64,000 nt of DNA from Macrosoma leucophasiata (GCA_036365455.1 JAWQUS010000027.1:10868001-10932000); one strand, 5' to 3'; positions 45,000 to 56,638 are shown, counted from the first letter of the stretch. Numbers and translations are program-made. Notes: generated by a model not told the origin, from the letters alone.

Positions 45000-45076
45000 C
45001 TTATAACCCGTCAATGCAAAAGTGTCCTTGAATTCCAATTTGAAATAAATAATATTGATTTTGATTTTTTTTTTTT
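45000..45076 (+). repeat. Possible LINE 3' tail
   Basis: TTGAATTCCAATTTGAAATAA followed by AATATTGATTTTGATT and a T run resembles simple-repeat LINE tails. No coding part was found. Confidence 0.3.
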
Positions 45077-46009
45077 TGAAAAATGCGAGTATTCAAATGA
45101 TTTTTAGTCATTTTCCGAAGCGTCCAAATAATTTTTGGTTGAATTTTCGTCGAGAAATGCATATAATGAACAAAGTAATTTTTAAAGGCAATGTGAAAGT
45201 GGTAGATGATCACATTTAATTAATTAATTAAATTAAATATAAGTATTTATTTACTAAAAAGTGTGCCATCACTAACAGACTTACGAGATTGCTATCCACA
45301 AGAAACCGTTACTTGTCTTGTCATCTGCACAATAACCGGGTCACTGCATAAACGATTGTCTTCTGACAAATAGTTCAAGGTCGTGCCTAGAAATAGTTTT
45401 AACTTTATGCATCGAGATGTCACAATTTTAACTCTTATTTCAGCGAATAAGAATAGTTTTGGAGTTTTGGCGGGAACCTTGAAAGAGGCGTGTGGTGCTC
45501 TTATTTTATTTCATTGTTAATGCATTTTTGAGTTATATTAAATAAAGTTGGTGACATTTTGTTTGATATAGGTTTATTACAGTGCCTGTGTGTAGTGAAA
45601 TAGAATTACAGTGCGAAAACACGGCCTTTCAGGTTGCCTCCAAAATTTCATTGTAAATATTTCGGTAAAGTAGCCATCACTTTACTCGAATTCCTGACTG
45701 TGACTCTGACTGACTGACTGTTAAATCTGACTCTGTATTTTACGCTGTTTATTACGAACATGAAATATCGTTTTACTTGACACTGTCAATATGCGTAATA
45801 GCGAAGTAATAGCGTTAAATGAACTTATTATCTTTAGGAGAAAAACATGCAGATTATATTTTATATTAATACCGGGTTCTCCTATCTCAAGCAAATCTGG
45901 CTTATAAGGAGACTCAATACTGAAATGTGTTAAAACTATATACATTTTGTAATGGAAATAAATGATTATTATTATTATATTAAGTTGAAGTCAACACTTT
46001 TTGTTTAGA
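45077..46009. other. Unassigned stretch with an ATT tail
   Basis: GGAAATAAATGATTATTATTATTAT at 45952-45976 may be the 3' end of a non-LTR element. No gene supported. Confidence 0.4.
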
Positions 46010-46257
46010 GCTGGCACTGTGTCCAAGCTACCGGTGGGTAGAGACCCAATGAGAGGAACCTCCTCACAATGTGCGCCGTGTCGAGGAGTACCCACTGCCA
46101 TCTACGCCGGGCTCTTGTTCCGACCGTCAAGCGAGAGCGTCTTCAGATGATCTATCAAGAGTCTTTGCTATAAATAGTAAGAGTCAGCTTAAGCACCTGG
46201 AACATAGAGAGTATCCTACTGCGGTATGCCGTGAGGTTGGTTCTCCCCCTGATTTTT
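46010..46257. other. Unclassified GC-richer block
   Basis: A 64-codon frame (46071-46265) without a known domain. The composition differs from its neighbours, so it may be part of an unrecognised retroelement. Confidence 0.3.
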
Positions 46258-46476
46258 TTATGTAACGAATGTGGCAAACAAGCATTCAGTTCGCATGTAT
46301 GTTAAGTAATGACTGCAGCCTATATACATTTACACAAAAACCAGAGATCAAATGCAAATGCGTTGCCACCCCTGTAACCTTAGTTATGTCTATATGATAG
46401 TTATTACGGAGTCATACATTTCTCACCGGAACACGATAGTGCTGAACACTACCATTTGGCGGCAGATAGATCGAGT
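46258..46476 (-). repeat. Repeat family A, partial, reverse
   Basis: GTAACGAATGTGGCAAACAAG through CACCGGAACACGATAGTGCTG to ACTACCATTTGGCGGCA. The 5' third is missing. Confidence 0.8.
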
Positions 46477-46566
46477 CCCAACATTGGAACTATACCTGGT
46501 CCCACCAGGACCCAAAACATGCGCGCATGACATTTTCATTCATTTTTTAAAATTAATTAATTACTT

Positions 46567-46858
46567 TTTTTTGTTTTGGAAGTGGCAAACAAGCATGCAG
46601 CTCACATCGAAGTTAAGTGATGACTGCAGCCTATAGACACCCACACAAAGACCAAGGTCAAAATGCAGATGCGTTACGACTCCTGAGGCCTAAGGTGTTA
46701 TGCCTCTGTGCCGGAAATTACAGGGCTGTACATCACCACCTGACCGGAACACGATAGTGCTGAACACTATCATTTAGCGGCAAGTAGGTATATTAGGTAA
46801 TGCGGTGGTGCCTACGCCCGCGAGCTCAGTCACTGGAGCTCTACCGCCAGTAAAAATG
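46567..46858 (-). repeat. Repeat family A, full length, reverse
   Basis: Complete reverse copy from TTTGTTTTGGAAGTGGCAAAC to CACTGGAGCTCTACCGCCAG. Confidence 0.92.
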
Positions 46859-46945
46859 AATTACTTCAACTCAACGTTTGATTTTGGAAGTTTGGTAACT
46901 TAATGGTAAATCGTTAGTAATCCAAAGGTCACTGCATTCTAGCAC

Positions 46946-47576
46946 GTTTTTTACTGGAGGTAGAGCTGTAGAATCACAGCTCGAGGTCGTAGACACCACC
47001 GCATTATTTAATTGGTGTGCCACCTCATATTGCAGTTAGATGGTAAAATGATATCCCCATATATAGAAGCGCGCATGGCCCCGAGGCTGGTGTAGATCGT
47101 AAGCGATACACTCGGTTAAGTATTACGGGCGCGGTCGGGTGTGTGATGGGTGACCGCTAGTGGCAAATTAAAATGCGCGCTTCGGAGGGCACGTTTAGCT
47201 GTCGGTCCCGGTTGCTATCGATAGATAGCAGTCGTTAAACCTTGTCGTAGGCCTTATCGGCGGTTTGAAAACATCCGACAGCGGGTTGGCCACTAACCCG
47301 TATCTCCACTAACCCGTATCTCCACCAACCCACATTGGAGCAGCGTGGTGAAGTAAGCTCCAGGTATTTCCCCAAAAAGGGGAGAGACTCGCGCCTAGCA
47401 GTGGGACGTATAATGGGTTGCCATTATTATTATTATGATATCCCCGTAGTTTCTATCACAGAGGTGAAACATCTTAGACGTCAGGGGTGGCGCCAAATCT
47501 GTGATTCTCTGGACTGCAGTCGTCATTTAACATCCATGTGAACTGCATGCTTGTTTGCCACCATCATTACATGAAA
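46946..47576 (+). repeat. Repeat family A, diverged, split by SINE-5S
   Basis: Left part 46946-47058 (TTTTTTACTGGAGGTAGAGC ... TTAGATGGTAAAATG) and right part 47435-47576 (GATATCCCCGTAGTTTC ... TTGCCACCATCATTACATGA) join into one family A copy when the inserted SINE is removed. Confidence 0.88.
47059..47434 (+). repeat. SINE-5S, full length, with 11-bp target duplication
   Basis: The head carries 5S-like sequence at about 47067-47163: CGGGCGCGGT, nine bases, then GATGGGTGACCGCT, the same spacing as in 5S rRNA genes. The body is unique and contains ATCGATAGATAGCAG. The tail AGCAGTGGGACGTATAATGG looks LINE-derived and ends in ATTATTATT. ATGATATCCCC flanks at 47048-47058 and 47435-47445. The internal 5S-type promoter (A block, intermediate element, C block) would explain Pol III transcription. 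Confidence 0.88.
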
Positions 47577-47835
47577 AAAGCCTACTCCAGCAAACGACAC
47601 ATAATTTTATTAAAGTGGCTTTTTAACAAAATAAGCGTACCTACTCAGTTCACTTCGGTGAAGTAAGTTCTGTATTGCAAAACAGCTTAGTAGATAACCA
47701 CATTAGGAACTACACAATTTACGAATGTCCTTCGATCACAGCAAACATATACCACTTTATGTATTGGCACGCTCTGACGCGTGACACAAATATAAGTGTA
47801 GACTCCTTGTCACGTGGAAAATAGCTGATATCATT
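47577..47835. other. Unassigned stretch
   Basis: Nothing recognisable between two family A copies. Confidence 0.5.
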
Positions 47836-48100
47836 TGGTGGTAGAGCTCCAGTGACGGAAATCGCGGACGTAGGCACCACCGCATCAACTTATATACTTG
47901 ACGCTAAATAAGTTTAAGTAGTGTTCAGCACTATCGTGTTCCGGTCAGGTTGTAATGTACGGCCCTGTATTTTCCGGCATAGAGGCATAACACCTTAGGC
48001 CTCAGGAGTGGTAGCGCATCTGCATTTTGACCTCTGGTCATAGTGTAAGTGTCTATAGGCTGCAGTCATCACTTAACATCAATGTGAACTGCATGCAAAA
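47836..48100 (+). repeat. Repeat family A, near full length
   Basis: TTTGGTGGTAGAGCTCCAGTG through GTTCCGGTCAGG to ATGTGAACTGCATGCAAAAA. A small duplication (AAGTTTAAGTAGTG) lies near 47912. The last ~20 bp of the family end are missing. Confidence 0.88.
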
Positions 48101-49485
48101 ATGCATAAAACTCCCAAAATATGTCCTATGAAATTATGAAATAATAAAATTCAATATACTCAATAGATAAATGTAATATTTCATATTAATCTTCAAGAAT
48201 CGCTCCACCGGCTTCCTTATTCTCCGTCACCCAATCCAAGAAATAAATGTATGAGTAGGTCTTTGATTATATTTTATAATCAAAGGAGTAGGTATCTATT
48301 ATGTACTTCCAGTGATTTGTAGGACAGCGTGATTGTTACATGCGAATGTTTTGACTGACTTCATTTAAAGATATTTTTTTATCCATTATGATCCCTAACT
48401 ACTGATGAACTAAAAAACTACTTACCAAATCGTATTAGTCTTGGTATAACAATAGAATCACTAAGAATACGTCACACAATGAATCACAATGGAAAAATGT
48501 GAACAATTGAAAAAAAAGTCCGAATATCTATCTAAAGGTGCCAATCCTCAAGTAGTGTAATGTAGCCAATGTTGTTTATTTTTTTTTTTTAAATGAAGAA
48601 TGTAATTCATGCGATCGTATAGAGCGTCATGGTCTTTGACCAAGCTCTTTAAATGGAGAATAAAAAAAAAGTAATGTAATGACGTGATGAATATTATTTA
48701 AGTTTTTGAGGGTAGCTTAAAACGTCCGTAGCTTTACTCGGCCGTTCTGTAATAGTTATCAAATAATATTCGCCCACAATACCATGTTCGGTTTGATTCT
48801 TCAGGTTGTTGGGTTGGAAAGTCGGAACACTTCGTTATAATACATCTTGACAGGTGTTAGCGTCACAAATGCCGTCTGCAAGCATGGAACCGGTATTGCT
48901 ATGTGGACACTCGTTAATGACACGGTCACGGAACTATGTCACAATGTAACAACAAGTGTGGACGCAGCCTACTACAAAACTCCGAGTAACTGCAACATAG
49001 AAAAAACCGAAACGAGTTTAATCTTTTGACTCGTTTTAAATTATGAAACAAAAGTGCGAGTGAAGGATAGAGTGCGGATAAATACTAAGTAGAGTCATTG
49101 TTGAGTCGTACCAATACGAACATAAAAGTTAAGCACTAAAGGTACGATCTGCGCTCTTATTTGGATCGCGGTCGATTGGGACTGCTTCGATAGTTAATGG
49201 GGGTTTGAAAATGTCTTTTAGATACTATCCGACCATAAGGACGTGCGTGTCCTATGCAGTGAGACTCAGCCAGATTATATGAGCATTCGATATACGAGTA
49301 GTTTACATAAATACTAGCCCGTTCTATAGCTGAATCGAGGTGGCTTCTGGAAAATCTTTGGTAGAAATATTGCTAAATCTATCTAATATGTATGTGCGGG
49401 ACTAGCAGAAAGCTAGAAGCAGAGAGAGCGTTTCCGGGATTGGAACCAGTCCCGTTTTTCTGTACACTCCAAATATAACGAGTAT
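48101..49485. other. Unassigned stretch with a small hairpin
   Basis: CTTTGATTATA (48261-48271) is exactly inverted at 48275-48285 and flanked by the direct repeat GAGTAGGT. A 60-codon frame at 48847-49029 has no known domain. No gene supported. Confidence 0.45.
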
Positions 49486-49703
49486 GACGACCCGGTTAGT
49501 CCAGCGGTGCGAAACCACCGTTTGATTCGAAGGGTCGCGGGTTCGATCCCCGCACCGGAACAAATATTTGTATGGCCTACAGAAATTTGTTTCGGGTCTG
49601 GGTGTTTGTGTATGTGTTGTATGTGTACAACGGCATCCACGACACAGGTTTATACCTACTGTGGGGCTGTGAGTGTAAGCGTATTTAAAAAAAAAAAAAA
49701 AAA
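49486..49703 (+). repeat. SINE family C, full length with poly(A)
   Basis: Head CGACCCGGTTAGTCCAGCGG, box B GGTTCGATCCC, canonical body, then about 18 As, the longest A tail of the family here and consistent with a young insertion. A 15-bp unit TCTGGTTTTGATCAT is tandemly doubled right after the tail (49705-49734). Confidence 0.92.
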
Positions 49704-49734
49704 ATCTGGTTTTGATCATTCTGGTTTTGATCAT

Positions 49735-50778
49735 TTTTTTTTGATCATAAGGAATTAAGTAGATCGAAAACCCTAACCACATTATTCGCAATGGAATAAT
49801 ACATTATACGACGATTATAACGTAACTTCACGTTATTTAAAAAAGAAATTTAATTAATTTCTATGAGCCCGACTGCGCTGAGATTTGGTAATGGTATAAT
49901 TTCAATGACAATACAATAGTAGATAACTCAAACTATAACTTAATGTAGATCGTTCGCCTAATCGTACAAGCCGGAAGGAAGTCATAGAATCTCTGCAAAG
50001 AATCAGAATAAACGCGTAGTGTTTGGAAATCTTTCATTTTATTTTTAATGTTATTTTTATGTGTTAATGCGAAATAATATAAAACAATCTTTCATTTGCC
50101 CCACCTTGTGAGGCCTAAGTCTGGATTCCATAAGTTTCTTTGTAAAAACTTTTTTTTTGCATTGAAAAGTTTTTATTTTGGGTGTAAACAAGTGACGCCA
50201 TAAAATATGCATTCGTTCCGTGACTGTTTAACGGAAACATCTCACAGGTAGACATGTCGACAAGGATAATTCGTATCCATTTTGATAACTACCCGAGAAT
50301 GTTTATTTATTAATTTAATTGCACGTGTCTCTGTGAAAGTTGTGTAAGTGGCATTTATGGCCAATTACAACTTCACTACAGCTGTAAGTAATGGCGCCTG
50401 CATAAGGGCAAAAAAACGAAAGAACTTTGAAGCAAAGTTACAAATCCCATTCTATAGTTAAATTGATACTTTACTAAATAGGTAATTGATGCATTCATTG
50501 GAATAAAACTATTTTTAAGGATTTATCGTGCGTATTGCGTATATTTATGTGGAATTGCGTAAATTTTAAAGAAGAACCCAACCTTTCTTTTATTTTTCAG
50601 CATCCGTGGTCACGGGCAAAATGTCAAATTGATTTGATATCGCAAGTCGCAGCTATTCGGGTGTAAAGATCCTCAATGAGGAGTCGAAGTAGTCGCTGCT
50701 GCGATGATGTGAAAGTCTCCAGGTAGTCGTAGTAGTTACAACGGGACGGCATAGTGTGCTATTTTATATTCTGAAGGT
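49735..50778. other. Unassigned stretch
   Basis: 50066-50092 (TGTGTTAATGCGAAATAATA) is a small fragment of repeat T. Otherwise AT rich with no gene. Confidence 0.45.
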
Positions 50779-51032
50779 TTTTTTTTCATAAAGTGACAAA
50801 CAAACATACAGTTCACCTATAAGCATCTTCACAAAACCGAGAGATTTTCATACTGATGCGTCGCCTCTCCTGAGGTTTAAGTTATTATGCCTCTGTGCCA
50901 GAAATTACAGTAGGTACCTACCGTACAATACCTCCTGAACGGAACTCGATAGTGCTGCACACTACTACTTAGCGGCACGGCAAGTAGATTAGGTAATGCG
51001 GTGGCGCCGACGCTCGCGAGCTTCGTCACTGG
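50779..51032 (-). repeat. Repeat family A, diverged, reverse
   Basis: AAAGTGACAAACAAACATACAG through TGTGCCAGAAATTACAG to CGCTCGCGAGCTTCGTCACTG. It contains a short duplicated TAGGTACCTACC-like insertion near 50910. Confidence 0.8.
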
Positions 51033-51324
51033 TTCACCAGGGTCATTACCTGCCATTACAAAACATGACAGTCCATAGACGTGTTTAGTTTTTTTATCTA
51101 CGTAAGACCATTATTTTGTTACATGCATGCTATATAAAATCAAATACCTATTACTCGTCTGTTACTCACAAAAAAATGGCGTATTTTAAGACTTGTTTAC
51201 AGGGAAACAAGTTTTAGAAGACGTTCGACAAATCATAATAGCAAAAACAACACAAGGACAAATCAAAATTAAATTTCATTCTCAATTGTTTTTTGTTCAA
51301 ATGTTAAACTAATCAGAAAACTAA

Positions 51325-51640
51325 ACTGCCTCAGAAGCGTGGTAGTAGCAGGCCACTACTATTACGCTGGAGGTCCTGGGTTCGATTCCCGGGTCGGGGA
51401 CTATCAGAGATAACGGTTTAAAATCCTTTATCTCTGCTTCTATTGGGATTTTTCCATTTTCTGGAAGTTTCCCAGTACCCCGGAGTTTGGTAAAGTGCCC
51501 GGAGATGGCAACAGGTTCGCCACATGGGCCAAAACGTAACCGGCGAGTCGTGGGTGTTTGCATGTATGATTGAATGCATGCATTTACCTCTGCCTACCCC
51601 TTCGGGGATTACAGGCGTGAAGTTACGTTTAACTAATCAT
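51325..51640 (+). repeat. SINE-like family E, fullest copy
   Basis: GGTCCTGGGTTCGATTCCCG includes a perfect box B (GGTTCGATTCC), so the head is tRNA-related. The body has AGTGCCCGGAGATGGCAACA and CCGGCGAGTCGTGGGTGTTT. The tail CTCTGCCTACCCCTTCGGGG resembles the 3' tail of LINE family H (CTCTGCCTACCCCGTTAGGG), suggesting shared tail recognition. Box A is not clear. Confidence 0.75.
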
Positions 51641-52339
51641 AAATTTTAGCACTGTCATCCAAAGATGCAGTATCCAACAAAAAATATTGCACATCGACCT
51701 TAGGAAGGAGACTTCGGCTTATTTCGGATCTGTAGAGCGTTATTTCTTTCGCACCTTACCTATCTGACGTTTGTCGACATTTTGTCAAAGGAGATCAGCC
51801 AAAATGGTACATAGATTGTACATGAACAAACACTTTACATAAAATTTGTGCGCATAAAGCTGTAAATTTTTCAGTATAATATTATACTGAAATCCGCCGG
51901 AAAAGTATTTAAAACAGTTTTTGAAAAAAATTGTACTTTTGATATTTATGATGGCGTGGACGTAACGAAATGTAATGGCGTCGGATATAATTATTGTATC
52001 AAAAAGTAACGATCAATCATATTTTAAAAAAATCGGTTACGTAATAAATAGAAAAATAAGTGAAAAAACACGTTAGATTTTATTTTAAGGTGCCAACAAT
52101 CAGAAGAAGACTAATTGAAATACATTCAATTAGGTTTTAAAATCAACACAAAAGTCTAAGTATTCGATTAATGAATCGATATTCATAAACATCGATATTT
52201 TGTGACAGCCGCCTATGTCGACACATCACTTTTTGACGCTTTGATATGTCACCTTATGTCTGTCACTTGGTCACGTCATTGATGATTGACGTTTGACGTT
52301 ATTCATTTGATTCTGCTCGTTGGATATGGTTGGCTTGAC
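51641..52339. other. Unassigned stretch
   Basis: AT rich, with CATCGATATT near 52190. No gene supported. Confidence 0.45.
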
Positions 52340-53640
52340 TGACTGTTTATTCATCATCCCTCCCTCCGCGCGTGAAGCGCAACAAAAAGGGGGGGGATGG
52401 TTCGGGGGTCGAGGAATGTCCTCCTTCCCCGGGCCTATCTGCCCCCGAGACGTCGGGGGCGTGGTCCTTAACTGGAGATGCTGGCACGCAGAGGAACTCG
52501 CTGAAGGAGGCTTCGTACAGTTTTTTTTTTTTTTGTTTTGGTTTTTTTTTTTTTTGTTTTGTTTTTTCTCCTTTTTATTTTTTTTTTAGCTTTTTAACCC
52601 ATTTTTTTTTTTTTTTTTTTTTTTTCTGTTTTTGGGTACATTCTTTTCACTCCCTCAGCTATTCCTCCGCGCGCCGCTTACAAAAGGTTGTGTATGTTGA
52701 CGTTGGCGATGGTAAGGGGCCACACGACCACGTCGTCACCTTGGCCTAAGCCTGACGGCGCAGCCGCGGTCCCGGGCGACGTCTCAAGTCCTCGACCGGG
52801 AGTCGAACCCGGTCGGTGGGCGGGGCTCGAACCCTCCCAATAATCTGAGGGTGGTTGGGGCCTGTCGACAGTGGTATGAGTGTCAGTGTAGGTGTATGTC
52901 TGGGCGGCCTTCACTGTGATCCGGGGGATCGGGGCCTTTGGAGGGATGGGGTGGGCAACATCGGCTCGACGCGCCCTCGGCGATGCAGGAGGGAGGATCT
53001 CGCGCGGCAACGGACGACCCTCGGGTGGGCGGCTGTGGAGAGGGGCGATTCCGCGGAGATGCTCGTGGGGTCCGTTGTCTGCGCGGTCGAACATTCGACG
53101 CGCGAGACGGACCACGAACTCCTCCACGGACTCAACCCCTAGATCCCGGGCGATGACGTCGTTGCGCACGTACCTCCCCGCTCCTGTGATCAGCCGGAGA
53201 GACACGTTCTGCTGAACCTGAAGCCTGCGCCGCTGCGTCGCGGAGCATAGTGCATACCATGCAGGCGCAGCGTACGTCAGCCTCGAGCGGACATAGGTCT
53301 TGTATAGCCGGATTTTGGTCCGGAGTGGCAGTCTCGATTGAAGAACGGGACGCAGCATCGAGCGCGCGGTCGCCGCCTGTTGCACCACGTGATTCACAGT
53401 GGGCACCATGCGGAGCGCGCGGTCGATGCTACACCCCAGATACTTCACCGTAGACTGCCAGGCTATGTCCTGGCCTCGCAGTCGGAGCGGCTGCGGTAAG
53501 CGGCGGACTCGTGTTACGAAAGCGGCCGTCTTGTCTACGTTGACGGCCATCCGCCACCTGTCCAGCCACTTGTTGGCTTGTTGTTGGCGTTCTGTGACTA
53601 GTATAGTGATCTGTGACTTCTCTGTGTTTTGACTACTGGC
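52340..53640 (-). mobile_element. Jockey-like non-LTR retrotransposon, 5'-truncated
   Basis: The minus strand carries the end of ORF2 (to about 52678), then a 3' UTR with two long purine/A tracts (T runs at 52520-52560 and 52600-52626 on the plus strand), the GACCCCCGAACCATCC block shared with 39597-39884, and AATAAA (TTTATT at 52346-52351) near the 3' end. 5' truncation is typical of LINE insertion. Composition is strikingly GC rich in the coding part. Confidence 0.82.
52678..53550 (-). pseudogene. Reverse transcriptase C-terminal portion (jockey-like)
   Basis: A 290-codon open frame on the minus strand. The frame stays open upstream to about 53634 (KWLDRWRMAVNVDKT), so the internal Met is not a true start. 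Residues 1-15 and 36-45 (VKYLGCSIDR) form the end of the RT domain. Residues 76-98 (LRTKIRLYKTYVRSR then LTYAAPAW) are the usual block after RT. QVQQNVSLRLITGAGRYVRN (111-130) is also typical of jockey-clade proteins. The palm catalytic motif and the endonuclease are missing. The last ~100 residues are Pro-rich. Confidence 0.82.
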
Positions 53641-54529
53641 TTGTTTTTGTGCTTGTTGAAACGGATTTTGAGTGCTCTTGCGATTTGGATTACGTAGGTA
53701 GTGCTAGAGGTTTCTGTTCAAGTCATGTAATCTGCAAAAGTAGGACTGTGACTGGAGTTTGTCAAAAAAGTGCTCGGTGTACAGTGAAATGCAATTTAAA
53801 AGCATTCATATGTATTTGTGGATACAATTGCGTGATTATTTATTGTAAAAGTCACTTTCTTCTAGCAATCTACAAACCGTCAATTTTAAATTAGCGCCAA
53901 TAAGTACGAAAATAAAAAAAATATGGCAGAAAAACGACTTCATTCATACATTTTTTAAACTACTATATCTCACAAACCCAATTCGTCAACGAAGTCAAAT
54001 ATGTTTTAAATAGTAGTATATGAATTAATGTCTGAAGACGTAAAAGTTTTATTGTTGTACAATTATGTACCAATGCCCCATACAAAGTGGCGGATCTCCT
54101 TTTGCCCAATACCGACTACGGATGTTTACGCAGGCAGTGCAGCAGAGATAACGCTCTACGAAGTCGAAACTAGCCGATTGTGACTTTCATAGGCTCGATG
54201 TGCAATATTTCTTGATGAACACTGTACAGCGTAGTAGGTACAACCCGTACAACACAAACAAGTTAGTAGGTACTCAGAAAATTTAAAATTCTCAATGTCT
54301 CATAGACTTTCAATGTATTTTCTGATATTGAATTTTTATAATGGTAAAGTTCTCTGTCCCCAAATCGTTCAGCAGTATTGTATTGCGGATTGCGGTTAGA
54401 CTAATTTCAGACTTAAAACAGTTTTATTTCGAAGGCGTTAATTTCAAAGGCGTTGGGATGTGACCAACCCATCGCCATCGCCCTCTAATGGAGGAGAACT
54501 CTTCCACTAGTGCAGTCAGTCAACCGAAA
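53641..54529. other. Unassigned stretch
   Basis: A 93-codon frame at 53613-53894 begins in the LINE region and contains several Cys (CICGYNCVIIYC) but no recognised family. It may be chance. Confidence 0.35.
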
Positions 54530-54755
54530 ATGGCGTTCAAACCATTCCAATAGGGCGGTATATATATATTCCAACGGTAATAAGATATAGCAACGCGGGG
54601 TGCGCAGCAGTGTCTCGCGATAAAACTACTGCCATTGCGATCCTATTTATATTCTCCCTTCATGACACACAACACTTTTATAGGCTAGTCTTTGAGGAAG
54701 GCTTTGACCAGTGTCCAGTGGACACTGACCAGTGGACGTCTTTCGGATTGAGTGA
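54530..54755 (+). repeat. RTE-like non-LTR 3' end
   Basis: AATGGCGTTCAAACCATTCC, TCTCGCGATAAAACTACTGC, TGAGGAAGGCTTTGACCAGT and GGACGTCTTTCGGATTGAG match 19200-19419 in order. A local GTCCAGTGGACACTGACCAG duplication is present near 54713. Confidence 0.55.
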
Positions 54756-55754
54756 CGAAATGTAATTCGCCCAAACTTAAGAACACATCATACAAGTAGA
54801 TACATACTTATTATGAACGTGAAATTATAATTTTTCCGTGTACACGAAACGTGAAATGAGAGAAAAGCTGATTAGATAGATCCAACGAAATATAAGACAT
54901 TCCGAATGAAAGACAACAGCATTTAATTTCTTCGCGATGAATATGTATTTGATACTGGTCACTGTGATGAGTCATCCAATGAACCGGCAGTCCTTGCCTC
55001 CAGCAGTAAAAGACGCCACTTAAATCTACCCTATGCAACATCTTGCTAGTTTTCAATTTGCATCTCACGCACGCAGTTTTAACTTCATCGCTCCAACGAT
55101 AGGTATCTAGGATGTACAACCATTAGGAAGTCGCATGGATGCTTTACAGCCCGATCCACAACTTGCACGCATGGGGAGTTGAACAAGCCAATGTAGAATT
55201 CGGGGCTTCGGCTCGGTTGGGTTCTGCTACCAATTCTTCCTGCTGTATATATTTTCTTCTGCTGAAAAAAAGAAAACATTTTTCGAAAAGGCATTAGAAA
55301 TCACAAATTAGGTACCTAGAGTGCATAACTATTACTTAGAGTAAAAGTAAAACAGATGTTAAATGTTAATTAAAATTTGAATAAATATTTAGCATTTTCA
55401 ATTGCTTTCTTTCAAAAACTAGATTAGAAGAAAAACAAACAAAATATTCGTCAAAATCAAAGTTATGCCCTTAGCAGAGTTCCAAATGCACTAGGTACTG
55501 TTCATGATCCACCCCCTGAACTTATTCGAGCCAGAATCTTTTTCCATATCTTCCTTTCTGTCACTAAAAGCTTGTTTTTTTCTATAAGGATTAATGCACA
55601 GAACAGAAAAAACATAAATTGAATCAAAGTTCCACTAATATGTATTCAATTATTATTAGTCCATGTGATAAATTGTTGGGTAAAATTGAAGCCAAGTTGC
55701 AACATGCAATCGAGAAAGATGTAAAAGTAATATACATTTTATTAACCGAGTTCA
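54756..55754. other. Unassigned stretch
   Basis: Two short minus-strand frames (54811-55119 and 55085-55294) lack known domains. No gene supported. Confidence 0.4.
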
Positions 55755-55935
55755 AAAAACGAGAAGGTTCTCAATTCGGCCGGTATATATATATATATAT
55801 ATATTAATGTATGTACGCAAATTTCGCCGAGATTTCTGGACCGATTTACGTAATTCTTCTTTTGTTTGATGCGGAATAGTTTCGAATTGGTCCCATAAAA
55901 ATTTGATTCAGATAGGCCCATCAGTTTTTATTTTA
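55755..55935 (+). repeat. Dispersed repeat with internal (TA)n
   Basis: CGAGAAGGTTCTCAATTCGG, a (TA)11 run at 55783-55805, then ATTTCTGGACCGATTTACGT, TTTGTTTGATGCGGAATAG and AATTGGTCCCATAAAAATTT. I know this block order as a common lepidopteran repeat. There is no second copy here. Confidence 0.5.
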
Positions 55936-56268
55936 TGAGCATTTTTTTACTTTTTTCACTTCAAACTAAAGGAATAAGAATAGACGGCGAGTTGTCATAC
56001 AGTGCGTTAAATCCACTGACGTCCAAATAGTCCTAATGCGCATGATTACAAGATGACAACAAGTGACAATGACACATTTACTCATCGACGACACAACACA
56101 GCATATTTACTCCTTCGTGGTTAAAATACTTTCATTGATTTCGTATAGTCGTGTAATTATTTCGTATACACACCTAAACAATTTAAATTAGGTAACTAAT
56201 TGTCACGAAGTTAAAAGATTCAGATTTTACAAATTTAACAGATGTGGTCATTAATCTAATTGACAATG
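55936..56268. other. Unassigned AT-rich stretch
   Basis: Nothing recognisable. Confidence 0.5.
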
Positions 56269-56638
56269 AAACCGACTTCAAAACTGAAAAGTAAAAAATA
56301 ATGATTCAATTGTAATTATATACTACCTATTATTTATATGTGCTATTTACTAATAGGTTTAAAGTCGGTGCCAAACTTCACGCCTGTAATCCCCGAAGGG
56401 GTAGGCAGAGGTAAATGCATGAATTCAAGCATACATGCAAACACCCATGATTCGCCGGTTACGTTTTGTTCGGTGTATTAATTTGCTCGTATTCATATTT
56501 AAGTGATTAAAATATAATTATTTGTTTAAGGCTTGGCACCGACTTCAAACCTATTAGTAAATAGCACATATAAATAATTGGGAGTATATAATTACAATTG
56601 AATCATTATTTTTTACTTTTCAGTTTTGGAGTCGGTTT
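56269..56638. mobile_element. Foldback element with 106-bp arms
   Basis: 56269-56374 and 56533-56638 are inverted repeats matching at 102 of 106 positions (arm start AAACCGACTTCAAAACTGAA). The 158-bp loop contains a family E SINE fragment plus AT-rich DNA. The whole could fold into a long duplex. No target duplication was found. Confidence 0.88.
56376..56470 (-). repeat. SINE-like family E fragment inside the foldback loop
   Basis: The reverse strand shows AACCGGCGAATCATGGGTGT, GCATGTATGCTTGAATTCAT and CCCCTTCGGGGATTACAGG, the 3' half of family E. It directly abuts the left arm. Confidence 0.8.

Noticed and set aside
52372..53215. Plus-strand frames of up to 125 codons over the jockey region, rich in Phe or Arg/Gly
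   Set aside because: They lie opposite the reverse transcriptase frame and its A tracts; poly-Phe comes from T runs.
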